This document shows positions 1 through 6,651 of a DNA stretch of 64,000 bases, piece by piece. The notes under the pieces were generated by a model. That model made no database searches. It was not told the DNA's origin and was given only the letters and a program-made list of their open reading frames with translations. The translations under genes and the position numbers were made by a program. Origin of the DNA: CAVRZJ01 sp964594125 (GTDB lineage: Bacteria > Acidobacteriota > Thermoanaerobaculia > Thermoanaerobaculales > Thermoanaerobaculaceae); NCBI GenBank assembly GCA_964594125.1, contig CAZQLL010000014.1:36156-100155 (forward strand). The letters are read 5' to 3'. Position 1 is the first letter of the stretch. Each line of letters opens with the position of its first letter.

Positions 1-360
1 CACCAGGCGTACCTGCGCGAGGTGCTCAGGCACTACGACGAGAAGGGCGCTGCCGCGTTCTCGCTCCACCAGCGGCCGCCCGAGCTGCGCGCATTCTCGC
101 AGCAGGTGTTCTCGGACCAGTTCCGCGCGCAGGCGAACGGCGCCGCGTTCGAGACGGCCGTGCTGTCGGTCGGGATGACGCTCGAGTCGCGCGCCATCGC
201 CTACTTCACCGGCGCGGCGGAGAAAGCGGCCGACAGCGAGGTGAAGGCCTTCTACGCCTTCCTCGCCGACTGGGAGAAGCAGCACCTCGAGGCGCTCAAC
301 ACACTGTACGGAATGGTGCGCACCGACTTCTGGGAGCAGTCGGGGTTCGCGCCGTTCTGA
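1..360 (+). CDS. Rubrerythrin/ferritin-like protein, C-terminal part
   Basis: The reading frame is open from the first base of the window to the TGA at 358-360, so the N-terminus lies upstream. The visible 119 residues are helical and carry a ferritin-like pattern: Glu-Ser-Arg-Ala-Ile-Ala-Tyr-Phe in one helix, then a helix with Trp-Glu-Lys-Gln-His-Leu-Glu. This matches the E...ExxH metal ligands of the second half of the rubrerythrin four-helix bundle. The C-terminus (FWEQSGFAPF) resembles the end of bacterial rubrerythrin-like proteins. The likely role is a di-iron protein in oxidative-stress or iron handling. The first metal-binding half is not visible, so the exact subfamily cannot be given. 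Confidence 0.72.
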   Translation, partial: HQAYLREVLRHYDEKGAAAFSLHQRPPELRAFSQQVFSDQFRAQANGAAFETAVLSVGMTLESRAIAYFTGAAEKAADSEVKAFYAFLADWEKQHLEALNTLYGMVRTDFWEQSGFAPF

Positions 361-430
361 TCCGCTACCCGAGCGGCCGCGCCTCGGTCGCAGGGCCGCC
401 GCCGCGCCCGGGGTCGCGCGCCGCCGGTGG

Positions 431-436
431 TAAGAT
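431..436 (+). promoter_or_regulatory. Candidate -10 box (TAAGAT) for the GTPase operon
   Basis: TAAGAT lies 28 bases before the preferred GTG start at 465. It overlaps the alternative ATG at 435, which argues against that ATG being the start. No convincing -35 box is visible. Confidence 0.35.
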
Positions 437-464
437 GCCGTCAAGGCACGAGGCGGAGGAAAGA

Positions 465-962
465 GTGATCCAGAAGAAGATCTGCATGGTGGGCGTCTTC
501 GGCACAGGGAAGACGAGCCTCGTGCAGCGATTCGTCTACTCGAAGTTCTCGGAGAAGTACCACTCGACCGTCGGCGTCAAGATCGATCGCAAGCAGGTGA
601 GCGTGGGCGGCAACGACGTCAACCTGCTGCTCTGGGATCTCGCCGGGCAGGACAAGTTCCAGAAGGTGCAGGGGAGCTACCTGCGCGGCTCGGCCGGCAT
701 CTTCTTCGTGGTCGACGGCACCCGCCGCGAGACGCTCGACGATCTCGGCGGCCTGCAAGCGGCCGCCCGCGAAGCCGCCGGCGAGCTGCCGGCCGTGATC
801 GCGATCAACAAGGCGGACCTCGAGGCCCAGTGGCAGCTCGGGCAGGGCGACTTCGACTCGCTGTTCGGCGCCGGCCGCCGCGTCGTGAAGACCAGCGCCA
901 AGACCGGCGCGGGCGTCGAGGACGCGTTCCTGTGGCTCGCGGCCGAGACGCTGCGGGCGTGA
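465..962 (+). CDS. Small Ras/Rab-like GTPase
   Basis: A 165-residue single-domain GTPase with all five G motifs: P-loop GVFGTGKTS (residues 10-18), switch I threonine at 35, WDLAGQD (57-63) with the catalytic-type Gln62, NKAD (115-118) and TSAK (143-146). Keeping Gln after DxxG makes it more like eukaryotic Rab/Ras than like MglA. There is no lipidation tail. The GTG at 465 is preferred over the in-frame ATG at 435 because GGAGG at 455-459 sits at proper spacing and the ATG overlaps a -10-like box. The stop overlaps the GTG of the PP2C gene, so the two are probably co-translated. Role inferred: a molecular switch in the four-gene module with the phosphatase, coiled-coil protein and OmpA protein downstream. 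Confidence 0.9.
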   Translation: MIQKKICMVGVFGTGKTSLVQRFVYSKFSEKYHSTVGVKIDRKQVSVGGNDVNLLLWDLAGQDKFQKVQGSYLRGSAGIFFVVDGTRRETLDDLGGLQAAAREAAGELPAVIAINKADLEAQWQLGQGDFDSLFGAGRRVVKTSAKTGAGVEDAFLWLAAETLRA

Positions 963-1831
963 CGGGGGACATCGTGGCTGGCCAGAGCGGGTTTTCCGCG
1001 CCCAGCGAGGAGCTGCTGTCGACGATCGACATCTTCGGCACGACGCATCCGGGGAAGGTCCGGGCCGTCAACGAGGACCAGTTCTTCGTCGCCTCGCTGC
1101 ACAAGTCGATGCGGGTGCGCCAGACGTCGCTCGACGACCTCGCCGCCTTTGCCCGCCTGCACGGCTCGTTCGCCTACCTCCTGGTGGTGGCGGACGGTGT
1201 CGGCGGCATCAAGGGCGGCAAGCAGGCCAGCGGCACTGCGGTCGAGGAGCTGGCGTCGCACATCGGCCAGACGATCGGCTGCTACTACAACTTCGACGTC
1301 GACAAGGAGCACGAGTTCCTCGAGCAGCTCGAGCGCGCCGTCGAGGCCTCGCACGCGCGCGTGCGCGACGAGCTCTCCCGCGACGGCCGCGGGCCGGCGA
1401 CGACGCTGACGATGGTGGCGCTGGTGTGGCCGCGGGCCTACGTCGTGCACGTCGGAGACAGCCGCGCCTACTACCTGCGCCGCGGCCGCCTGCAGCAGCT
1501 CACGCGCGACCAGACGGCGTACGAGGAGCTGGTCGACCAGGGGATCATGACCGAGGAGCAGGCGCGGCGCGCCGGCCTGCGCAACGTGCTGACCAGCGCT
1601 CTCGGGGCGCAGATCAAGCCGGCGCTCGGCCTCGTCGACCTCGAGCCCGGCGACGCGCTCCTGCTGTGCACCGACGGACTGACGAAACACGTGAGCGACG
1701 AGGAGATCGCCGCGATGCTGGGCGTCCAGGAGGGCGCCGAGGCGACCTGCGCGCGCCTCGTCGAGACCACGCTGGAGCGGGGCGCGAGCGACAACGTCAC
1801 GGTGATCGTGGGACGGTTCGCGGCGCCGTAG
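959..1831 (+). CDS. PP2C-family Ser/Thr protein phosphatase
   Basis: About 290 residues of one PP2C (PPM) domain, probably cytoplasmic. Metal-binding and catalytic motifs are present in order: VNEDQ (residues 37-41), VVADGVGG with Asp79, HVGDSRAY near 165, LLCTDGLTKHVSDEE near 240 and the closing ASDNVTV near 278. These match the bacterial PrpC/Stp group that removes phosphate from Ser/Thr. There is no membrane segment. The GTG at 959 overlaps the GTPase stop (GTGA); a second GTG at 974 is possible. No Ser/Thr kinase is in the window, so the partner may be elsewhere or the enzyme may act on the GTPase module itself. Confidence 0.92.
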   Translation: MTGDIVAGQSGFSAPSEELLSTIDIFGTTHPGKVRAVNEDQFFVASLHKSMRVRQTSLDDLAAFARLHGSFAYLLVVADGVGGIKGGKQASGTAVEELASHIGQTIGCYYNFDVDKEHEFLEQLERAVEASHARVRDELSRDGRGPATTLTMVALVWPRAYVVHVGDSRAYYLRRGRLQQLTRDQTAYEELVDQGIMTEEQARRAGLRNVLTSALGAQIKPALGLVDLEPGDALLLCTDGLTKHVSDEEIAAMLGVQEGAEATCARLVETTLERGASDNVTVIVGRFAAP

Positions 1832-1874
1832 CGGCAAGCGCCGGGGAGCCGCGGGAGCGGGCGGGGAGGGGAGC

Positions 1875-2477
1875 ATGGCCAAGACGCAGAGCAGGCCGGC
1901 AGCGGACAGGGACGCGGCGCCGCGCGAGGGCGGCGCCGCCGAGATGCTGGGCGGCGGCAACCTCGACCAGGTGCGGGAGATCCTCTTCGGCGCGCAGAGC
2001 CGGACGCTCGACAAGCGCCTCGCTCGCATCGAGGAGGAGCTGCCGAAGCGGGTCGCCGAGATGCGCGAGGAGCTCAAGCGCACCGTCGCGACGCTCGAGG
2101 CGTACGCCCGCCACGAGATCGACTCGCTCAACGAGCGGCTGCGCGCCGAGGCGAAGGAGCGCGCAAGCGCCGGCGACGAGCTCGGCGCCCGCCTCGACGA
2201 GACCGGCAAGTCGCTGCGCAAGGAGATCGCGCAGCTCGACGAGCGAACGACGGCGGCGCAGCGCGACCTGCGGCAGCACCTGCTCGACCAGACCAGGCGC
2301 CTCGACGACGAGATCCAGCGGCGCTCGGACGACCTGGTGGCGGCGCTGGCGCGGGCGGTCGAGGAGCTGCGCTCCGAGAAGGCCGACCGCAAGGCGGTGG
2401 CGGGCATTCTGCACGAGGTGGCGATGCGTCTGACCGACGACCTCTCGCTGCCGTTCGCGGACGGCGCCGAGGCGTAG
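1875..2477 (+). CDS. Coiled-coil protein of the GTPase/PP2C/OmpA module
   Basis: A 200-residue hydrophilic protein with no signal peptide or membrane segment. Residues about 45-185 are almost continuous charged heptads rich in Glu, Arg, Leu and Ala, predicting one long coiled coil. The N-terminal 25 residues are disordered-looking and the C-terminus is short and acidic. The start ATG is preceded by a strong purine-rich ribosome site (GGGGAGGGG). It sits 43 bp after the PP2C gene and 4 bp before the OmpA-type gene, so an operon is likely. No family was recognised. Role inferred: an adaptor or scaffold linking the cytosolic GTPase to the membrane protein encoded next. Confidence 0.75.
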   Translation: MAKTQSRPAADRDAAPREGGAAEMLGGGNLDQVREILFGAQSRTLDKRLARIEEELPKRVAEMREELKRTVATLEAYARHEIDSLNERLRAEAKERASAGDELGARLDETGKSLRKEIAQLDERTTAAQRDLRQHLLDQTRRLDDEIQRRSDDLVAALARAVEELRSEKADRKAVAGILHEVAMRLTDDLSLPFADGAEA

Positions 2478-2481
2478 CCGC

Positions 2482-4233
2482 GTGAGCGACGCGGCCGGCC
2501 CCGGGGGCGCGCGCACCGGCGGGGAGCGGCAGCCCCGCGATGCGGACCTCGACCGCCTCCGCCGGCTGATCCTGGCGGTCGAGCAGGAGCGCCTCGACGC
2601 GATCGAGCGGCGGCTCGACGACCCGGACGTGCGCGCCGAGGAGGCGAGCCGGGTGCTGCCCGAGGCGCTGGCGCGCTCGGCGCGGGAGGGCAACCGGCTC
2701 GCGCTGGCGCTGGCGCCCGCGGTCGAGGACGCGCTCGCGGTCTCGGTGGCGAAGAACCGCAGGAACCTGGCCGATGCGCTCGCCCCGGCGCTCGGGCCGG
2801 CGATCCGGAGAGCGATCGCCGAGACGCTGCGCGCGATGGTCGACTCGTTCAACCAGGTGCTGCAGCAGAGCGTGTCGGCGCGGGCGCTGCGCTGGCGCGT
2901 CGAGGCGTGGCGCACCGGCCGCCCGTTCGCCGAGGTGCTGCTGAGCCACTCGCTGGTGTTCCGGGTCGAGCAGGTTTTCCTCGTCCACCGCGCGAGCGGC
3001 GTCCTCCTCCAGCACGTCGCCGCCGACCCCGCCGCCGCGCACGACGGCGACCTGGTCTCCGGGATGCTGACGGCGATCCAGGACTTCGTGCGGGACTCCT
3101 TCGCGCTCGGCGCCGAGGAAGCGGTGGACACGATGCGCGTCGGCGGGCTGGCGGTGTGGGTCGAGCAGGGCGCCGACGCCTACGTCGCCGCCGTCATCCG
3201 CGGCACGCCGCCGGTCGGCCTGCGCGCCGTGCTGCGCGACGCGCTGGAGTCGATCCACCTCGAGATGGGCGAGGTGTTCGAGGGGTTCGCCGGCGACTCC
3301 GCGCCGTTCGAGGAGGCGCGCCGCCACCTCGAGGGGTGCCTGCAGATGCAGGTCGCCGGCCGGCGCGAGCGGCGCTACTGGCTCGCCCCGGCGATCGCGG
3401 GGGGCGTCGTGACGCTCCTGGTCGCGGTCTGGCTGGCGCTGTCGTGGCGCGCGGGACGGCGTTGGGACGCCTACCTGGCGCGCCTCGACGCCGAGCCCGG
3501 GATTGCGGTGGTGAGCGAGGACGGCGGCGTTCGCCGCTCGCGTATCGCCGGGCTGCGCGATCCTTTTGCCGCCGACCCGGCGGCGCTGCTGGCCGAGTAC
3601 GGCCTGGCGCCGGATCGCGTCATCAGCCGGTGGGAGCCGTACGTTTCCCTGGAGACTGCTCCGGTCCTTGCCCGGGCGCGCGCGCTGCTCGCGCCGCCGC
3701 CCTCGACGACCCTCGCCTTCGCGGACGGGGTGCTCTCGGTCACCGGCTCGGCGCCGCACGGCTGGCTCGCTGCCCTTGCCGATCGGGCGGGAACGGTGCC
3801 CGGAGTGCTGCGTCTCGACGTCGCGGGGGTTAGCGACGAAGGGCTGGCGGCGGTGGCGCCCCTGCGGCAGCGTCTCGAGAGCATCGTGCTCCGGTTCGAC
3901 GTTGGCGCGGCCGAGCTGCCGCGCCGCGAGCACGCCGAGCTCGACGAGGCGGCGGCCGCGCTGGCCGAGCTGGCCCGGGTCGTCCGCGACGCCGGCGTCG
4001 CCGTGCGCGTCGAGGTGATCGGTCGCACAGACGGCACCGGCTCCGAGGGGACGAACGTGCGGCTCTCGCGGGCGCGGGCGGAGTGGGTGTTGTCGGCGCT
4101 GGAGGCGCGCGGGGTGAGGGACATACCCCTCGCGATCCTCGGCGTCGGCGCCAGCCAGCCGATCCGCTCGGAGGCGACGCCGGAGGACCGCGCCTTCAAC
4201 CGCAGTGTCACGTTCCGCGTCGCGGCCAGGTAG
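2482..4233 (+). CDS. Membrane protein with large cytosolic N-domain and C-terminal OmpA domain
   Basis: 583 residues from GTG 2482. The first ~295 residues are soluble, helical and charged, without a signal peptide. One hydrophobic segment (about 299-322) precedes the rest, which should be periplasmic. Residues about 400-455 look like a BON-type module. Residues about 483-583 are an OmpA-like peptidoglycan-binding domain with VIGRTDGTGSEGTN, LSRARAEWV and the closing DRAFNRSVTFRV. The architecture suggests a cytosolic sensor or assembly domain tied through the inner membrane to the cell wall. As last gene of the operon with the GTPase, it may anchor GTPase signalling to the envelope; this is inference. 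Confidence 0.85.
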   Translation: MSDAAGPGGARTGGERQPRDADLDRLRRLILAVEQERLDAIERRLDDPDVRAEEASRVLPEALARSAREGNRLALALAPAVEDALAVSVAKNRRNLADALAPALGPAIRRAIAETLRAMVDSFNQVLQQSVSARALRWRVEAWRTGRPFAEVLLSHSLVFRVEQVFLVHRASGVLLQHVAADPAAAHDGDLVSGMLTAIQDFVRDSFALGAEEAVDTMRVGGLAVWVEQGADAYVAAVIRGTPPVGLRAVLRDALESIHLEMGEVFEGFAGDSAPFEEARRHLEGCLQMQVAGRRERRYWLAPAIAGGVVTLLVAVWLALSWRAGRRWDAYLARLDAEPGIAVVSEDGGVRRSRIAGLRDPFAADPAALLAEYGLAPDRVISRWEPYVSLETAPVLARARALLAPPPSTTLAFADGVLSVTGSAPHGWLAALADRAGTVPGVLRLDVAGVSDEGLAAVAPLRQRLESIVLRFDVGAAELPRREHAELDEAAAALAELARVVRDAGVAVRVEVIGRTDGTGSEGTNVRLSRARAEWVLSALEARGVRDIPLAILGVGASQPIRSEATPEDRAFNRSVTFRVAAR

Positions 4234-4237
4234 GCGG

Positions 4238-4331
4238 CGCCGGCGGCATGGCCGGCGTTCTTGCAGTTCGAGAGGAGGCCTCGCGGTCGTCCCCTCGCCG
4301 GCGAAGCGAATTCGCGGGCTTCACCCCGCGA
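4238..4331. terminator. Two hairpins between convergent genes
   Basis: Two GC hairpins lie between the OmpA gene and the convergent FMN reductase gene. One has a 7-bp stem (4238-4244 with 4251-4257, 6-nt loop), just after the OmpA stop. The other has a 7-bp stem (4312-4318 with 4325-4331, 6-nt loop). There is no U-tract, so termination is plausible but not certain. Confidence 0.45.
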
Positions 4332-4365
4332 GCGCCGGCGTCGCTGCACCTCCGCCGGGCCGCCG

Positions 4366-5034
4366 CTACTCCCGCGGGCGTGCGCTCGGGGCGACGATGT
4401 TGAGAGCGGGCGGCTCGCACGCTCCCGGCGCGCGGACCCGGGCCATGAAGCCGGACTCGCGCGGGCCGCCCGCGGCGGCGAGGTCTGCGAGGCGGCGGTC
4501 GCGCAGCAGCGTGCCGTAGGCGACGAGATCGCGGGCCATCATGTCGAGCCGCTCGGCGATCCGCGGGTCGGCCACATCGCCGTCGTCGGTCACGGCGGCG
4601 GCCGGAGCGCCGACGCCGTACGGCAGCGCCCAGCCGTAGCACTGGCGGATCGACGTCCGCAGATGGTCCTGCACCGACAGCCCCTTCTCGTTGGAGGCGA
4701 CGACGATCGCGAAGAGCTTGCCGGCGAGCTCGCGCCAGAGGTGGTCGAGGTAGTTCTTGAGCGCGCCCGACGGCGCGCCGTGGTAGTCGGGAGTGCCGAG
4801 GACGAAGGCGTCCGCCCAGTGCGCCTGGCGCGCCGCCGCGGCCGCCGCCGGGTCGTCGGCGCTGGCGGCGGGGTCGAAGAAGGGGAGGGGTGCGGAGCGC
4901 AGGTCGAGCGCGGCGGTCTCGGCGCCGAGGCGGCCGGCCGCGGAGAGCACCCGGCGGACCAGCGCCGCGCTCGCCGATTCCGAGCGCGGGCTGCCGATGA
5001 CGCCGAGGACCCGCAGGGGAAGCGAGCTTCTCAC
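4366..5034 (-). CDS. NADPH-dependent FMN reductase-like flavoprotein
   Basis: About 222 residues with a flavodoxin-like fold. The N-terminal strand is followed by GSPRSES, the phosphate-binding loop of the FMN_red family. Further on come FVLGTPDYHGAPSGALKNYLDHL, the typical flavin isoalloxazine and dimer segment, and a SNEKGLS loop. It probably reduces FMN or quinone-like substrates with NAD(P)H in the cytosol. The start is taken as the GTG at 5034 because the upstream residues are arginine- and proline-rich and unlike the family; the frame stays open further upstream. The C-terminal ~35 residues are an extension. It stands alone, convergent with the OmpA operon and divergent from the epimerase gene. 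Confidence 0.85.
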   Translation of the reverse strand: MRSSLPLRVLGVIGSPRSESASAALVRRVLSAAGRLGAETAALDLRSAPLPFFDPAASADDPAAAAAARQAHWADAFVLGTPDYHGAPSGALKNYLDHLWRELAGKLFAIVVASNEKGLSVQDHLRTSIRQCYGWALPYGVGAPAAAVTDDGDVADPRIAERLDMMARDLVAYGTLLRDRRLADLAAAGGPRESGFMARVRAPGACEPPALNIVAPSARPRE

Positions 5035-5117
5035 TCCGGTTCTCAACCCGCGAAATCGCGCCGGGATTCCAGGGTTCGCCCGAGCGCCGCGCCCCTTGAT
5101 CGCCCGCGCCGGGCCTG

Positions 5118-5123
5118 TACGAT
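5118..5123 (+). promoter_or_regulatory. -10 box TACGAT, six bases before an ATG
   Basis: TACGAT followed by exactly six bases and the ATG at 5130. Transcription would start at or next to the start codon, predicting a leaderless mRNA for the epimerase gene. Confidence 0.5.
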
Positions 5124-5129
5124 GGCGCA

Positions 5130-6131
5130 ATGCGAGTCCTCATCACCGGCGCCACCGGGTTCGTCGGCGGCCACCTCATCGAACACCTGCTCGCCGCCCG
5201 GGAGGGCGCGGAGCTGTTCGGCCTGCGCCGCTGGAGCTCGACGGCGGACGACGCGCCCGGCCGCGCCGGGGGCGTGCGGATGATCGACGGCGACCTGCTC
5301 GACGCGCCGTCGCTGCTGCGGGCGGTGGCGGCGGCGAGCCCGGAGGTCGTCTTCCACCTCGCGGCGTCGTCGTCGGTCGCCGGCTCGTGGGACACCCCGG
5401 TCGAGATCGTGCAGTCGAACGTCCTCGGCACGCTGCACCTGCTCGAGGCGCTGCGCCAGCTCGGCTCCGCGGCCACACTGGTGGTCGCCTGCTCCGCCGA
5501 GAGCTACGGCAGGGTGGCGGAGGCCGACCTGCCGCTGCGCGAGGAGGCACCGTTCCGGCCGGTGTCGCCGTACGCCGTGAGCAAGGCGGCGGTCGACATG
5601 CTCGCGTACCAGTACCACGTGACGTTCGGCCTCCGCACGGTGCGGCTGCGCCTGTTCAACCACTGCGGTCCGCGCCAGTCGGATCGCTTCGTGGTCGCGG
5701 CGCTGGCCCGGCAGGTCGCCGAGATCGAGGCCGGGCAGCGCCGGGGAGAGCTGCGCGCCGGCAACCTCGACGCGGTGCGCGATTTTGTGGATGTGCGCGA
5801 TGTGGCGCGCGCCTACGCGCTCGCCGCCGAGAGGGGGCGCCCGGGCGAGGCGTACAACGTCGCCACGGGAACGCCGCGTTCGATCCGCGCGGTGCTCGAC
5901 GGGCTGCTCGCGCTCTCCGCGACACCCTGCCGCGTCACCAGCGATGCCGCCCGCATGCGTCCCGCCGACATCCCGGCGCTGGTCGGCGACGCGACGCGAT
6001 TCCGCGGCGCGACCGGCTGGGCGCCGGAGATCCCGTTCGACCGCACGCTGCGCGACACACTCGAGTACTGGCGGCGGCGGGTGCGCGCGTCCGGGGAAGC
6101 GGCGCCCGCCCCGGAGCGGGCGCTACACTGA
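5130..6131 (+). CDS. NAD-dependent sugar epimerase/reductase, GDP-6-deoxy-D-mannose reductase-like
   Basis: A 333-residue extended short-chain dehydrogenase. GATGFVGGHL near the N-terminus is the Rossmann GxxGxxG motif. SPYAVSKAAVD holds the catalytic Tyr-x3-Lys, with a Ser upstream in ACSAESYG. The later FNHCGPRQSDRF, GNLDAVRDFVDVRDV and YNVATG blocks are typical of GDP-4-keto-6-deoxy-mannose reductase (Rmd) and related GDP-mannose 4,6-dehydratase-like enzymes. It probably makes an activated deoxysugar for surface polysaccharide. The partner dehydratase is not in the window. The ATG at 5130 is supported by the -10 box six bases upstream. GDP-sugar specificity is inferred, not shown. Confidence 0.85.
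   Translation: MRVLITGATGFVGGHLIEHLLAAREGAELFGLRRWSSTADDAPGRAGGVRMIDGDLLDAPSLLRAVAAASPEVVFHLAASSSVAGSWDTPVEIVQSNVLGTLHLLEALRQLGSAATLVVACSAESYGRVAEADLPLREEAPFRPVSPYAVSKAAVDMLAYQYHVTFGLRTVRLRLFNHCGPRQSDRFVVAALARQVAEIEAGQRRGELRAGNLDAVRDFVDVRDVARAYALAAERGRPGEAYNVATGTPRSIRAVLDGLLALSATPCRVTSDAARMRPADIPALVGDATRFRGATGWAPEIPFDRTLRDTLEYWRRRVRASGEAAPAPERALH
6124..6129 (+). promoter_or_regulatory. -10 box TACACT, six bases before ATG 6136
   Basis: TACACT overlaps the end of the epimerase gene and lies exactly six bases before the ATG at 6136, the same spacing seen at several other starts in this window. It would give an internal, leaderless transcript. Confidence 0.42.
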
Positions 6132-6135
6132 ACCG

Positions 6136-6645
6136 ATGGGATCGTCGCTGCTGCCGCGGCCGCTGCTCACGTGGGAGGAGTTCTGCCTCCGCATCGACCT
6201 CGACATGCTCGAGCTCTGGCTCAACCGCGAGGTCGCGGGGAGCATCGGGGCGCTGCGCGAGCTCCGGGTCGGCGGCGCCGGCGACGAGGTCGTGATCGAG
6301 GCGACGGTCGCCGTGGAGGGGTTCCCGGCGTCGGTTGCCGTCCGCCTGTCCGAGCTGCGCGTGTACAAGGGGATGCTCGGCTGCCTGGTCCGGGGGGTCA
6401 GCGGTCCCCTCGGGATCCCGTTGCCGCTCGCGCTCGCCGCCTCGCTGCTGCGCCGTCACGCCGCCCGCTGGGCGCGGCTCGACACCGACGACCGCATCCT
6501 CCTCGTCGACCTGCGGCGCTGGCTGCCGCCGTCGCTGCACCTGCACGTGCAGGACGCGCGCTGCGCCGGGCGCTGGCTCGAGCTCGACCTGGCGCCCGGA
6601 TCGTTCGCGCTGCTCCACGGCCGCGCTTCCGGCCCGCTCGAGTGA
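6136..6645 (+). CDS. Hypothetical protein, 169 residues
   Basis: I do not recognise this protein. It has 169 residues, no signal peptide and no clear transmembrane helix. A mildly amphipathic region near residues 85-120 contains PLGIPLPLALAASLLRRH. The N-terminus is acidic with aromatic residues, and the middle alternates hydrophobic and charged residues as in a beta-rich fold. It sits 4 bp after the epimerase stop and is followed closely by a membrane glycosyltransferase-like gene, so a surface-polysaccharide or lipid-related role is possible. The codon pattern is normal for its neighbours and the frame is well used, so it is likely a real gene. Confidence 0.7.
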   Translation: MGSSLLPRPLLTWEEFCLRIDLDMLELWLNREVAGSIGALRELRVGGAGDEVVIEATVAVEGFPASVAVRLSELRVYKGMLGCLVRGVSGPLGIPLPLALAASLLRRHAARWARLDTDDRILLVDLRRWLPPSLHLHVQDARCAGRWLELDLAPGSFALLHGRASGPLE

Positions 6646-6651
6646 GAGGTC

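Noticed and set aside
435..464. ATG 435 as the start of the GTPase gene
   Set aside because: It overlaps a -10-like box, has no ribosome site and adds ten residues not typical of the family; GTG 465 has GGAGG in place.
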